Assembly: GCA_030446485.1 (NCBI GenBank)
Contig: JAUJNF010000009.1
Location: 60,911-124,910 of the forward strand
DNA length: 64,000 nucleotides
Source: Thermoleophilaceae bacterium
Lineage (GTDB): Bacteria > Actinomycetota > Thermoleophilia > Solirubrobacterales > Thermoleophilaceae
Reading direction: 5' to 3'
This document shows, piece after piece, positions 24,878 through 34,213 of the stretch (position 1 is its first letter; each line of letters starts with the position of its first letter). Both the position numbers and the translations under genes were made by a program. The notes beneath the pieces are model-generated. The model worked only from the letters and a program-made list of their open reading frames with translations. It did not search any database and was not told where the DNA came from.

Positions 24878-26325
24878 GTGGCTGCGGTGAGCCTCGAGGC
24901 GCCGTCGCGGTCGAGCACCAACCCGCTGCGCAAGATCGCCACCGACGTGCGCTACGAGCGCTCGGCGCGGGTGCCCCTTCCGCCCGGGGACACGAGCTAC
25001 AGCCTGGCCCGCGGGCGCCGCTTCGTGGCGAGCCCGCTCGACGAGCTGCTCTCGGCATACCGTCGCTACGGGCCGATCTTCACCCTGCGGCTCCTGCACG
25101 CGCCGGTGGTCTACATGCTGGGGCCGGAGGCCAACCACTACATCACGGTCTCCCACGCTCACAACTTTCGCTGGCGCGAGGGCAGCCTGCGCGACCTGAT
25201 CCCGCTGCTGGGCGACGGCCTCCTGACCACCGACGGCGAGGTGCACAAGCGGGCGCGGCGGCTGATGCTCCCGGCCTTTCACCGGGAGTCGATCGCCGCG
25301 AGCCTCAGCACGATGGTCGAGGAGACCGAGCTGGCGCTCGAGGGCTGGCGGCCGGGGCGGCAGGTGGACCTCTACGAGTGGGCCCGTCATCTGGCCCTGC
25401 GCATCGCGATGCGGGCGTTGTTCGGCTTCGACCGCGACGCCGACCGCGACCGCGGCGATCCGGCGCTCGAGTTCGACGAGGCGCTGTCCTACTACTCGCA
25501 CGACCTGCTTGTGCAGCAGTTCCGGGGGCCGGGCTCCCCGTGGCACCGGATGCTCGCGCGCCGGCGCTCGCTCGACGCGCTGATCTACGGCGAGATCGCC
25601 CGCCGGCGCCGGAACGGCGGTGACGCGGGTACCGACGTGCTCAGCCTGCTCCTGAAGTCGCGAGGCGAGGACGGCGACGCGCTGACCGACGCACAGGTGC
25701 GCGACCAGGTGATGACGCTGCTGTTCGCCGGGCATGACACCACCACCTCGACCATCTCCTTCCTCTTCCACGAGCTGGCCCGCCACCCCGCGGCGCTCGC
25801 CCGAGTGCTCGAGGAGCAGGATCGCGCCCTTCGCGGCGGTGCCCCGACCGCGGAGGAGCTCGTGGGGGGCCTGCCGGAGCTCGAGATGGCCATCGACGAG
25901 ACGCTGCGGTTGTACCCCGCCGCGTGGGTCGGCCCGCGGCGCGCGGTCGCCGACTTCGAGTTCGCAGGGCACACCGTGCCCGCGGGCGCACTCGTGAACT
26001 ACTGCTCGTGGGCGAGCCACCGGCTGCCGGAGGTCTTCCCCGATCCCGAGGCCTTTCGCCCGGAGCGCTTTTCTCCAGAGGCGCGCGGAAGCTCCCCAAG
26101 GGCGCCTACGTCCCGTTTGGAGGGGGTTCGCGGATCTGCCTGGGGATGCGGTTCGGGCAGCTCGAGATCAAGGTGATCGCCACCATGATCCTGCAGCGCT
26201 TCCGGCTCGAGCTGATGCCCGGGCCGCCCATGAAGATCCGCCAGGCACCGACGCTCAGCCCGAGCGGCGGGCTGCCGATGACCGTGCGCGAGCGCGGGAT
26301 CGGCGAGCCGGTGGGCGCCGGCTGA
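24878..26325 (+). CDS. Cytochrome P450 (frameshifted near 26086)
   Basis: A cytochrome P450 monooxygenase of about 480 residues, interrupted. Frame one carries the I-helix motif LLFAGHDTTTS, the ExxR helix IDETLRLYP and PERFSPEAR. The remainder, with the haem loop FGGGSRICLGMRFG (Cys ligand) and the C-terminal helix, is in the next frame. The total length (1448) is one base short of a multiple of three, consistent with a lost C in GCGCGC[C]GGAAG at about 26086. As read, the protein ends without its haem ligand and would be dead. GTG at 24878 is the likely start. Substrate is unknown. Confidence 0.82.
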
Positions 26326-26360
26326 ACCTTCGGGTCTCCCCGGACGAACTGAGTCTCAGA

Positions 26361-26953
26361 ATGGCGGATCTTGAACCCGCCGGCGCGCTGTCGCGCGCGG
26401 GCGCCCAAGCCGACGCCCAAGCCGACGAAGCCGAGCTCGTGGCCCGCATGGCCGCCGGCGACCACGATGCCCTCTCGCTGATCTCTACGACCGCTATGCG
26501 AGCCGGCTGTACGGGCTCGGCCTGCGCCTGCTGCACGACCCCGGGCTCGCCGAGGAGCTGGTGCAGGAGACGTTCGTGCGCCTGTGGCGGAGCGCCGACC
26601 GCTTCGACCCCCAGCGGGGCTCGGTGCGGGGCTTCCTATTCACGATCGCGCGCCGCCGCGCCGTCGACCTCATGCGCCGGCCCTCCTCGCGACCGCTCGA
26701 CCCGCCGTCCGAGCCGGGCGGCGCGCTCGACCAGTCCTTCGACCGTGCCCTGCTCGAGGTGAGCGTGCGCGAGGCCATGACCGCCCTCTCCGAGGAGCAC
26801 CGTCAGGTGCTGGAGCTGGTGTACGACGAGGACCTCAGCCAGCGTCAGATCGCGGAGCGAGTGGGCGTGCCGCTCGGGACCGTCAAGACCCGCACCTTCT
26901 ACGCCCTTCGTGCGCTGAAGGGCGTCCTGGACGACCGGGGCATGCATGCCTGA
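26361..26953 (+). CDS. ECF RNA polymerase sigma factor (frameshifted near 26483)
   Basis: Extracytoplasmic-function sigma factor. Region 2 is split: the first 40 codons (ELVARMAAGDHDAL) are in one frame, while YDRYASRLYGLGLRLL, AEELVQETFVRLWR and region 4 (LSEEHRQVLELVYDEDLSQRQIAERVGVPLGTVKTR) are in another. The length (593) fits a 2-base gain, most simply an extra TC in ATCTCTAC at about 26483. The downstream gene encodes an RskA-type anti-sigma factor overlapping by 8 bases, so this is a SigK-like sigma/anti-sigma pair. Either a real null allele or a consensus error. Confidence 0.82.
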
Positions 26954-27787
26954 TCACGACATCCATACCGACCTGGGCGCCTACGTCGCAGGGGGGCTCG
27001 AGCTCGACGAGACCGAACGTTTCGAGCGGCACCTCGATGAGTGCTCCGCGTGCCGAGCGCAGGCGTCGGGCCTGGCCGAGGTCGCCTCGCTGCTCGAGCG
27101 CGCGCCGCCCGTCCACGTGCTCCCGAACGGCCTTCGCGAGCGCACGTTCGCCGCCGTGCGCGACGCCGCCGCCGCCGGGCACAGCGCGGGGTCGCTCACC
27201 GCGCAGGAGCCCGGGGCCACGGGCTCCTCGAACGCGAACGGGGACGGTGGGTGGGCGGGCGGCGGTCGTGCGGGCGGCGCGGTGCGGCTTCCGCGCGCGC
27301 GCCGGCGGTCGTGGCTGCGGCGGCCCGCGTTCGCGCTCGCGGCCGCGTGCGCGCTCGGCGTAGCGGTCTTCGCCGGCACGCGGTTGGGCGCGGACGATCC
27401 CGCCGCGCCGGTGGCGAGCGGTTCCGGAGGCGCTCCGGAGCTCGAGGCGAGCTCGTCGCTCCCGGCGACCCGGACGCTCTCGCCACCGCCACGGTCACGA
27501 AGACCGGCATCGGGCGCGTGATCGAGCTCCGCACCGACGACCTGCCCATCCTGCCGAAGGACGAGTTCTACGAGCTCTGGTTCGTCGGCCCCCGGGGCGA
27601 CACCCTGACGGAGCCGAACCGCATCTCGGCGGGCACCTTCCACCCGGATCCCGAGGGCCGGTCGCGGGTGACGTTCGCGGCGGCGGTGGATCCCAAGCTG
27701 TACCCCGAGCTCAGCGTGACCGCCGAGCCGGGCGACGGGGATCCCCGCCGGACGGGGGCGGAGGTGCTGAGCTCGGTCAGGCCGTGA
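26946..27787 (+). CDS. RskA-like anti-sigma factor (frameshifted near 27447)
   Basis: N-terminal zinc-type anti-sigma domain with HLDECSACRAQ (CxxC) preceded by His, a linker rich in Gly/Arg, one transmembrane segment (FALAAACALGVAVFAG), then the extracytoplasmic RskA domain with ATVTKTGIGRVIELRTDDLPIL, EFYELWFVGP and SAGTFHPDPEGRSRVTF. The two halves are in different frames; length 842 is one short of a multiple of three, explained by loss of one G in GAG[G]GCGAG at about 27447. It would sequester the ECF sigma factor at the membrane. ATG at 26946 overlaps the sigma gene. Confidence 0.82.
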
Positions 27788-27791
27788 GCCG

Positions 27792-29138
27792 CTAGACCTC
27801 GAGCTGCTCGAGCCCCTTCAGGTAGGCCTCGTTGTAGGTAGGGAACTGCGCCACGCCGTCGCGCAGCGTTGCGATCGGGATCTCCGCCCGGATGGCCTGC
27901 GCGGCCACGTGGATCCACTCGCTGGCGATCGGCGCCACCGCCCAGGCGCCCACGAGCACGCCGCGATCGCGGTCGGCCACGAGCTGCAGCTCGCCGCGCG
28001 GCTCTCGCTCGTAGGTGACGGGGCGGGCGATCGACTGCCCGAGGTCGACGGTGGCGGTGGTCACGTCGATGCCCTCCTCGCGCGCCAGCTCCTCGGTGAG
28101 ACCCACCGCACCAACCTCGGGGTCTGAGAACACGACGCGCGGCACGCCGCGGTAGTTCGCGCGCCGGTCGCGGTCCAGGATGTTGGCGGCCACGACCCGG
28201 CCCTGATACATCGCGACGTGGGTGAACAGCATGACGCCCGTCACGTCGCCCACCGCCCACAGCCCGTCGCCGAACGAGCAGCGGTGGTCCACCTCCAGCC
28301 CGTCTGTAGCGGGCTCGACGCCGACGGTCTCGAGCCCGATGTCCCCCACGTTCGGTGCCCGCCCGGCGGCGATCACCACCACGTCGGTCGCCACTTCGGT
28401 GCCGTCGCCTATCCGGGCAACGGTCCCGCCGTCCTCCCGGGTCACACCGTCGAGGTGGTGGCCGACGTGCACCTCGATGCCGTCCTCCTGCAGTGCCGCC
28501 TCGAGCAGCTGGCATACCCGCGCATCCTCCCTGGGCAGCAGGCGGTCGGCGCCCTGGACCAGCGTCACCTCGGCGCCGTAGCGGGCCATGAGCTGGCCGA
28601 GCTCCACGCCCACCGGCCCGCCGCCGACCATCAGCACCCGCTCCGGCACGTGCTTGAGCGTGGTGGCCTCGCGGTTGGTCCAGACCTCCACGGAGTCGAG
28701 GCCGTCGATCGGCGGGATGACGGCGGCCGAGCCGGTGGCCACCACGATGTGCTCGGCCTCGAGCTCGCGGCCGTCCACGTCGACGCGGTGAGCGCCGGCA
28801 ATGCGTCCGGTGCCCCGGATCACGGTGGCGCCCATCTGCTCGTACGCGGCAGCCTGCTTGCCGTCGTCGAGGTTGCGGATGATGTAGTCGCGGTACTCGA
28901 CGGTCTCCTTCCAGTCGAGCGCCGGCGCGGCGACCCCCGCCGCCCGATCAGCGCCGCTGCGGGCCTCCGGCGGGCGCAGCAGGGTCTTCGAGGGAACGCA
29001 CGCCCAGTAGGCGCACTCGCCGCCGATCAGCTCGCGCTCCACGACGGCCACGCGCTTGCCACCCTCGATGAGCCGCTCGGCCACCACCTCGCCGCCGGGG
29101 CCCATGCCGATCACCACTGCGTCGAACGATTCGCTCAC
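27792..29138 (-). CDS. FAD-dependent pyridine nucleotide-disulfide oxidoreductase
   Basis: 448 residues of the class I disulfide reductase family. FAD motif VVIGMGPGGE, redox-active pair GGECAYWACVPSK (Cys42 and Cys47, the usual CxxxxC spacing), NAD(P) motif MVGGGPVGVELG, and the second FAD motif GLWAVGDVTG are present. The C-terminal dimerisation domain has VVFSDPEVGAVGLTE, but instead of the HxxxxE pair of lipoamide dehydrogenase it ends FPTYNEAYLKG, similar to the mercuric reductase-like group of unknown substrate. ATG at 29138. It lies 21 bases after the formate/nitrite channel gene, on the same strand, so the two may be co-expressed. Confidence 0.86.
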   Translation of the reverse strand: MSESFDAVVIGMGPGGEVVAERLIEGGKRVAVVERELIGGECAYWACVPSKTLLRPPEARSGADRAAGVAAPALDWKETVEYRDYIIRNLDDGKQAAAYEQMGATVIRGTGRIAGAHRVDVDGRELEAEHIVVATGSAAVIPPIDGLDSVEVWTNREATTLKHVPERVLMVGGGPVGVELGQLMARYGAEVTLVQGADRLLPREDARVCQLLEAALQEDGIEVHVGHHLDGVTREDGGTVARIGDGTEVATDVVVIAAGRAPNVGDIGLETVGVEPATDGLEVDHRCSFGDGLWAVGDVTGVMLFTHVAMYQGRVVAANILDRDRRANYRGVPRVVFSDPEVGAVGLTEELAREEGIDVTTATVDLGQSIARPVTYEREPRGELQLVADRDRGVLVGAWAVAPIASEWIHVAAQAIRAEIPIATLRDGVAQFPTYNEAYLKGLEQLEV

Positions 29139-29159
29139 CGGTCTCCCCTTGTCGTAATT

Positions 29160-29987
29160 TCAGCGGGCACGTGGTCGGGGCGCGACCGTCTCGCCACCGG
29201 CAGCGGGCGCGTCCATGGCCTCGCGGGCCTGCACCATCCGCGTAAAGGCCACGAAGCCGACGCCGCCGACGATGTTGCCGGCCGCCGCCAGGCCGGTGTT
29301 GCGCAGGAGGTCGACCACGTCGGCCTCGGCGGTGCCCGCGAGTATGCCAAAGGTGATCTCGCCGAAGGCCAGCACGCTGTGGTTGAGGCTGGGCGCGAGC
29401 AGCACGAAGCCGACGAGGAGGGCCACGAGCACCCTCGTCACGTCGCTCTCGGCGGCTTCCGCGAGCCAGGTGAAGGTCGTCATTATCGCCCCGGCCACGA
29501 CCGCGCTGAGCAACGCCGCCAGCACGGTGCGGTCGGCCAGGGTGTCGGCCAGGGAACCTGTGGCCATCAGCGCTTCGTCGTCGGTGATCACGCCCTCGCG
29601 GGTCAGGATCCAGGCGAACAGCAGAAGGCCCATTGCGTTGAGGGCGAACGAAACGCCCCACAACCACAGCAGCCTGGCCACGGTCGAGCGTCCGGCCGCG
29701 ACGGTCGCTACGGGGATCAGGAAGTTCTCCGTGAACAGCTCCGAACGGCCGATCGTGAGGAACACGAAGCCGATGCCGAACACGAGCGACGCCAGCACGT
29801 GCGCCGAGGGCTCCGGCAGGACGGCGGTGAGCGCGCCCTGCATCATCACCAGGGCCGTGAGCCCGACCATCACGTGGAAGCCGCCGAGGAGGCTGGTGGC
29901 CGCGAGCACGTGCGTGGATCGGTCGAGCCGCGTCTCGCCGTCCTCGAGGCTGCTCTGCCAGATCTCGTGGGGCGTGCGCCCGATCAC
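29160..29987 (-). CDS. Formate/nitrite transporter (FNT) family channel
   Basis: 275 residues with six predicted membrane helices. FNT hallmarks include GRSELFTENFL after the second helix and SLNHSVLAFGEITFGIL near the central His (APSLNHS). These pentameric channels conduct formate, nitrite, hydrosulfide or related small anions. GTG at 29987 starts MIGRTPHEIW. The upstream region carries a CGTAA-N6-CGTCA repeat (30049). It heads a probable two-gene unit with the disulfide-type flavoenzyme. The substrate cannot be told from sequence. Confidence 0.85.
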   Translation of the reverse strand: MIGRTPHEIWQSSLEDGETRLDRSTHVLAATSLLGGFHVMVGLTALVMMQGALTAVLPEPSAHVLASLVFGIGFVFLTIGRSELFTENFLIPVATVAAGRSTVARLLWLWGVSFALNAMGLLLFAWILTREGVITDDEALMATGSLADTLADRTVLAALLSAVVAGAIMTTFTWLAEAAESDVTRVLVALLVGFVLLAPSLNHSVLAFGEITFGILAGTAEADVVDLLRNTGLAAAGNIVGGVGFVAFTRMVQAREAMDAPAAGGETVAPRPRAR

Positions 29988-30048
29988 GGTGTGCCCACGG
30001 GGCGATCATGGCCCAGCCTGCCCTGGCCGTGGGGTCGAAGGGGCGCTC

Positions 30049-30064
30049 CGTAAGCCTTTCGTCA
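30049..30064. promoter_or_regulatory. CGTAA-N6-CGTCA direct repeat (copy 3)
   Basis: Reads CGTAAGCCTTTCGTCA with an 11-base period. It lies between the murein endopeptidase stop (the last three bases are that stop codon on the minus strand) and the FNT channel start at 29987, in inverted orientation to the channel gene. Confidence 0.42.
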
Positions 30065-30901
30065 GCCGCGGCGGCGGTTCGGAAAGCGCACGTGCAGGTG
30101 GTTGTCGTGGTGGGCGAGTGGCTCCACGACGCCCCGCGGGCCCTTCAGGCGCACGTTGAGGCCGACGAACACCTTCTCCGCCCCGGCCCGCACGAAGCGG
30201 TCGACCAGCGCCTGGGCCAGCCTGCGGTTGACCTGCGCCGGGAGGCGGGGAGGCCGCTCGCGGCGGTCGCGGCGCGGGTAGTAGACGTCCGCGTCGAGCC
30301 CGTTCTGATGGGAGACGTGCCCGATCGACCCGTACTCCGGGCCGAAGGGTCCGCCTCGGGTCCGGCTCAGGTCCCCCACCCCGACGCGCGGCGCGCCCGG
30401 ATGGGCCGCCACGTGCTCCCGCATGACGCGAAGCAGGCGGCGCACGGTGAAATCGGTGGCGTAGCGCCGCCACAGACGGTTGCGCCTGGTCTTGAAGATC
30501 GGGTCCCAGGTGAAGAAGTAGGCACCCTCCGCCGGCAGCTGCACGCCGTCGCGGAGCCGCCCGGCGTGCGGCAGGCCGAGAGCCGTCGAGCGCCGGTAGG
30601 CCACCGCCGGAGTGCTCGGCGGCGCGCTGGCCGGCCGCGCGGCCCGCTGTGCGACCCCGGGCGCCCGGCTGTCTGCGCCCGATGCATCCGTGCTGCCGGT
30701 GGCCGCCGCGCGCGGCGCGACCACGCCCGCCGGGGGAGCTCCGGACACCGTCTCGCTGCCCTGGAAGGGTCCGCGGGCGAGCGTCACGGCCACCGCGGCG
30801 ACCGCCGGTGCCGCGACCAGGACCGGCACGAGCGCGAGCACGAGGGCCGAGCCGCGGGTTACGCGTCGGCGAACCCGTGGCGGGTGGTGACCGTCGGCCA
30901 T
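30062..30901 (-). CDS. Penicillin-insensitive murein endopeptidase (MepA-like)
   Basis: 279 residues: basic N-terminus with one transmembrane or signal segment (ALVLALVPVLVAAPAVAAVAV), Ala/Pro-rich linker, then an M74/LAS-type metallopeptidase domain with SIGHVSHQNGLDADVYYPRRD (zinc His and Asp) and the terminal HHDNHLHVRF. MepA enzymes cut D-Ala-meso-DAP crosslinks in peptidoglycan, so this would be a wall-remodelling enzyme. ATG at 30901; it is divergent from the radical SAM gene at 30928 with only 26 bases between the starts. Confidence 0.85.
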   Translation of the reverse strand: MADGHHPPRVRRRVTRGSALVLALVPVLVAAPAVAAVAVTLARGPFQGSETVSGAPPAGVVAPRAAATGSTDASGADSRAPGVAQRAARPASAPPSTPAVAYRRSTALGLPHAGRLRDGVQLPAEGAYFFTWDPIFKTRRNRLWRRYATDFTVRRLLRVMREHVAAHPGAPRVGVGDLSRTRGGPFGPEYGSIGHVSHQNGLDADVYYPRRDRRERPPRLPAQVNRRLAQALVDRFVRAGAEKVFVGLNVRLKGPRGVVEPLAHHDNHLHVRFPNRRRG

Positions 30902-30912
30902 CCGCAGCAGCC

Positions 30913-30918
30913 TAGACT
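30913..30918 (+). promoter_or_regulatory. -10 element, likely leaderless transcript
   Basis: TAGACT ends 9 bases before the GTG at 30928, with no ribosome-binding site in between. Confidence 0.38.
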
Positions 30919-30927
30919 CGCACGGCT

Positions 30928-31818
30928 GTGGGCGATCGGCCGGGACCTGACTCGACGGCCCCGGTGATCGAGGCGCAGCACGCCTCGACCGTGGCGGAGG
31001 CGGTCGCGAGGGGCGAGCTGTCGGGGCGGCTGTGGCTCTACTCGAACTACCACTGCAACCTGCGCTGCACCTACTGCCTGACCGAGTCAGCCCCCGGCGT
31101 CGCCCGGCGTGAGCTTCAGCCGGAGGCCATGTTGGCCGCCGCGCACGAGGCCCGCTCGCTCGGGTTCACGGGCCTCGGCGTGACGGGCGGCGAGCCCTTC
31201 CTGGTTCCGGAGATGCCCGCGCTGCTGGCTTCGCTCGCCGAGATCCTGCCCGTTGTGGTGCTCTCGAACGCGACGCTCTTCTACGGCAGGCGCCTGGAGG
31301 CGCTCGCGCCGCTCGCGAGCGCGCCGGTGCACATCCAGGTGTCCCTCGACCGCGCCGATCCCGACGACAACGACGAGATGCGCGGGCCCGAGAACTTCCG
31401 CCGGGTGGTGGAGGCCATCCCGCGGCTCGTCGAGCGCGGCATCGGGGTGCGCATCTCCACCACGCTCGCGGATCCCGGCTCCGTCGCTCCCGAGGAGCTG
31501 GAGCGGCTCTGCGAGCTGCACCGCTCGCTCGGCGTTCCCGACAGCGATCACGTGGTCCGGCCGGTGGTCAGGCGCGGCCGGGCGGCCAGCGCGGACATGG
31601 GCGTCGCGGCCGCCTTCGACCAGCTCGATCCGGAGCTGACCCTCACCGGCGACGGAGCGTTCTGGTCACCGATCGGCCCCACCGTGCGCGACGGCCGGCT
31701 CGACACCGACATGCTGCTCACCCGCACCACGGCGCCGCTGGCCACGCCGGCGGCGGCGCTGATGGACGTGCTGTCGAACCGGCGGGACGGCGAGGACGCC
31801 CGGCTCGGCATCAAGTGA
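30928..31818 (+). CDS. Radical SAM protein
   Basis: 296 residues. The iron-sulfur motif is CNLRCTYC (Cys43, Cys47, Cys50; CxxxCxxC), followed by the SAM-binding GVTGGEPFLVPEM, then VVLSNATLFYG and IQVSLDRADPDDNDEMRG, as in radical SAM enzymes of the MoaA/PqqE/SPASM-like branch. No C-terminal SPASM Cys cluster is seen. GTG at 30928 appears leaderless; GTG at 30964 is an alternative. It is alone on its strand, convergent with the SDR gene, so no substrate gene or precursor peptide can be assigned. Confidence 0.85.
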   Translation: MGDRPGPDSTAPVIEAQHASTVAEAVARGELSGRLWLYSNYHCNLRCTYCLTESAPGVARRELQPEAMLAAAHEARSLGFTGLGVTGGEPFLVPEMPALLASLAEILPVVVLSNATLFYGRRLEALAPLASAPVHIQVSLDRADPDDNDEMRGPENFRRVVEAIPRLVERGIGVRISTTLADPGSVAPEELERLCELHRSLGVPDSDHVVRPVVRRGRAASADMGVAAAFDQLDPELTLTGDGAFWSPIGPTVRDGRLDTDMLLTRTTAPLATPAAALMDVLSNRRDGEDARLGIK

Positions 31819-31830
31819 GCGTGACCGGAG

Positions 31831-31848
31831 GCCGCCCGGTCGGGCGGC
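31831..31848. terminator. Perfect hairpin between convergent genes
   Basis: GCCGCCCG-GT-CGGGCGGC is an 8-base perfect stem between the convergent radical SAM (ends 31818) and SDR (ends 31883) genes. It has no U-tract on either side; it could stop both transcripts. Confidence 0.5.
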
Positions 31849-31882
31849 GAGGACCGACGGAGCTCGCGGCGACCGGGGGCGT

Positions 31883-32668
31883 CTAGGTGACGCCCGGGTA
31901 CAGCGTCATGCCCCCGTCGACGAACAGCGTCGCGCCGGTCACGTAGGAGGCCTCGGGCCCGGCCAGCCACGCGATCGCGGCCGCGATCTCCTCGGGCTCT
32001 CCCATGCGCCCCCACGGAATCTGCTCCTCCACCTCGCGGCGCTTGTCCTCGTCCTCGACCAGCTCGTGGTTGATCGGCGTGAGGATCGCCCCGGGCCCGA
32101 CGCTCGCCACGCGGATGCCGTGCGGGGCCAGCTCGCGGGCGATGGTCTCCGCGAACAGCTTCATCCCGCCCTTGCTCGCGCAGTAGTGGCTGAAGCTCGG
32201 CCACGGGATCACCTCGTGCACGCTCGAGACGCACACGATCGCCCCGGGCTCGGAGGCGGCGATCAGCGCCCGTGCCGTCTCGCGCGCGCAGAGGAAGGCG
32301 CCGGTGAGGTTCACGGCGAGCACGCGGTTCCACTCCTCGAGCGGCATGTCCACGAGCGGGTAGGGAGCCTCCACGCCGGCGTTGTTCACGAGCAGGTCGA
32401 TCGGGCCTCCGAACGCCTCCGTGCCACGGCGGAACAGCTCCGCCACCGCGTCCTCGTCGGACACGTCGCCCTCGACCGCTATCGCCGAGCCGCCCCGGCC
32501 GGTGAGCCGCGCGACGAGCTCGTCCGCCGGCTCGGGGTCCCCGACGAAGTTCACGACCACCGCCGCGCCGTCGCCGTTCAGGCGCTCGGCGGTCGCCTTT
32601 CCGATGCCCGTGGCCGCGCCGGTCACGAGCGCCCGGCGCCCGGCAAGCGGTTGCGCGGACGCCGTCAG
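31883..32668 (-). CDS. SDR-family oxidoreductase, glucose 1-dehydrogenase type
   Basis: About 261 residues. Contains TGAATGIG cofactor motif, LLVNNAGVE, catalytic SSVHEVIPWPSFSHYCASKGG (Ser, Tyr, Lys), and the terminal YVTGATLFVDGGMTLYP. The VHEVIPWP segment is typical for glucose 1-dehydrogenases. No ATG or GTG is available; the frame suggests a CTG at 32668 overlapping the upstream TGA, an unusual start, or a nearby undetected indel. It is the second gene after the CoA-disulfide-reductase-like enzyme and paralogous to the SDR at 8482-9264. Confidence 0.8.
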   Translation of the reverse strand: MTASAQPLAGRRALVTGAATGIGKATAERLNGDGAAVVVNFVGDPEPADELVARLTGRGGSAIAVEGDVSDEDAVAELFRRGTEAFGGPIDLLVNNAGVEAPYPLVDMPLEEWNRVLAVNLTGAFLCARETARALIAASEPGAIVCVSSVHEVIPWPSFSHYCASKGGMKLFAETIARELAPHGIRVASVGPGAILTPINHELVEDEDKRREVEEQIPWGRMGEPEEIAAAIAWLAGPEASYVTGATLFVDGGMTLYPGVT

Positions 32669-34020
32669 CCGCCCACCTTCTTGGCCACCTGCCGCGCCGC
32701 GATCAGCACCGGGTCGTAAACGCCCGAGAAGGGCGGCGCGTACGACAGGTCGAGGAGCTGCATCTCCTGCACCGGCATGCCGGTCCACACGCAGGTGGCC
32801 AGCACGTCGATGCGCTTGGCGGCGCCCTCCTCGCCCACGATCTGGCCGCCCAGCAGGCGCCCGCTGGAGGGATCGGCCACGAGCTTCACCCATATCGATC
32901 CCGCTCCGGGGTAGTAGGCGGCGCGCGTGGTGCTCTTGATGGTCACGCTCACGTAGTCGATGCCGGCGGCGCTCGCCTCGCGCTCCGACACGCCGGTGCG
33001 CCCGGCCTCGTAGCGGCAGATCTTGGCCACCGCCGTGCCGATCACGCCCGGGAAGGCGAAGTCGCCCCCCGTGATGTTCGAGCCCGCCACCCAGCCCTGC
33101 TTGTTGGCGTGGGTGCCGAGCTGGATGTTCACCGGTCGCTCGAGGATGCGGTGATGGCTCTCGGCACAGTCCCCGGCGGCGAACACGCCGTCGACGCCCG
33201 GGCAGCGCTGGTGGTCGTCCACGCGGACCGCCCCGCTCTCGCCGATCTCGAGCCCCGCGGCCTCGGCCAGCGCCGTGACCGGCTTGACGCCGGCGGCGGG
33301 GATCACGTGATCGGCGCGGATCTCCCCTTGCGAGGTGCGCACGGCGTGCGGGCGTCCGTTCGAGTCGAGCAGCACCTCCTCGAGGGCGGTCGAGAGCATC
33401 ACCGTGATGCCCGAGCCCTCGGCCGCGTCCTGCATGTGGGCGGCCATGTCCGGGTCGAGGCTGCCCATCACCTGGTCGGCCATGTCGATGAGCGTCACGT
33501 CGAGCCCGCGCTGCACCATGGCCTCGGCCATCTCCAGGCCGAGGTAGCTCGCGCCGATCACCAGCGCGTGCTTGCCCTCGGCGCCCCGCAGCTTGGACTT
33601 CAGCCGCTCGGCGGGCTCGATTTTGAGTGCCGGCTCGAGCGCCTCCCAGCCCGGCACCGGCGGCATGGTCTCGCGCGCGCCCGTGGCATAGACGAGCTGG
33701 TCGAAGCCCTCCTCGCGCTCGCGGCCCGCGTTCAGCTCGCGCACGGTGAGCACGCGGCGGTCGAGGTCGATGTCCGTGACCTCCGTGCGCGTGTGCATGG
33801 CGATCCCGTTTTCGCGGTGCTCCTCCGGGCTGCGGCTGATCAGCTCATCGGAGTCCTCGACGTAGTCGGCCACGTAGTAGGGGATCCCACAGGCCGAGTA
33901 GGACGTGTAGGCGCCGCGCTCGAAGGCCACGACCTCGAGGTCGGGGTCGCGGCGGCGCGCCACCGACGCTGCGGCCATGCCGCCGGCGTCGCCGCCGATC
34001 ACGGCCAGGCGCTCAGGCAT
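32665..34020 (-). CDS. CoA-disulfide reductase/NADH oxidase-like flavoprotein
   Basis: 451 residues. FAD motif VIGGDAGGMAAAS, single redox Cys44 in TSYSACGIPYYV (the pattern of CoA-disulfide reductases and Nox enzymes), NAD(P) motif LVIGASYLGLEMAE, second FAD site GVFAAGDCAE, and a C-terminal dimerisation domain with SVTIKSTTRAAYYPG and LLGGQIVG. It could reduce CoA disulfide, persulfides or O2 at NAD(P)H expense. ATG at 34020 is divergent from the ABC transporter, with a CGTAA repeat between them. Confidence 0.88.
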   Translation of the reverse strand: MPERLAVIGGDAGGMAAASVARRRDPDLEVVAFERGAYTSYSACGIPYYVADYVEDSDELISRSPEEHRENGIAMHTRTEVTDIDLDRRVLTVRELNAGREREEGFDQLVYATGARETMPPVPGWEALEPALKIEPAERLKSKLRGAEGKHALVIGASYLGLEMAEAMVQRGLDVTLIDMADQVMGSLDPDMAAHMQDAAEGSGITVMLSTALEEVLLDSNGRPHAVRTSQGEIRADHVIPAAGVKPVTALAEAAGLEIGESGAVRVDDHQRCPGVDGVFAAGDCAESHHRILERPVNIQLGTHANKQGWVAGSNITGGDFAFPGVIGTAVAKICRYEAGRTGVSEREASAAGIDYVSVTIKSTTRAAYYPGAGSIWVKLVADPSSGRLLGGQIVGEEGAAKRIDVLATCVWTGMPVQEMQLLDLSYAPPFSGVYDPVLIAARQVAKKVGG

Positions 34021-34138
34021 CGCTCGGCACGGACGGCGTCACCAGGCTCACGATAGTCACGCCGCGCACGGCCGCGGTTGCTCTCCACGCCGACGAGCAT
34101 CGCCGACCGGTGCGGTGTCGGGAGCGGCCGTGCGCAGC

Positions 34139-34154
34139 CGTAAGCAAACCGTCA
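34139..34154 (+). promoter_or_regulatory. CGTAA-N6-CGTCA direct repeat (copy 4)
   Basis: Reads CGTAAGCAAACCGTCA, 11-base period, between the divergent flavoprotein gene (start 34020) and the ABC transporter gene (start 34214). A GTTAAC hexamer follows at 34184-34189. Confidence 0.5.
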
Positions 34155-34199
34155 GCGTCGTCATCTCGGGGCCTTCACGGCGGGTTAACGAGGCTTCCC

Positions 34200-34205
34200 T
34201 ACCGT
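34200..34205 (+). promoter_or_regulatory. -10 element, likely leaderless transcript
   Basis: TACCGT ends 8 bases before the GTG at 34214; no ribosome-binding site in the gap. Confidence 0.36.
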
Positions 34206-34213
34206 CTGTCCGC

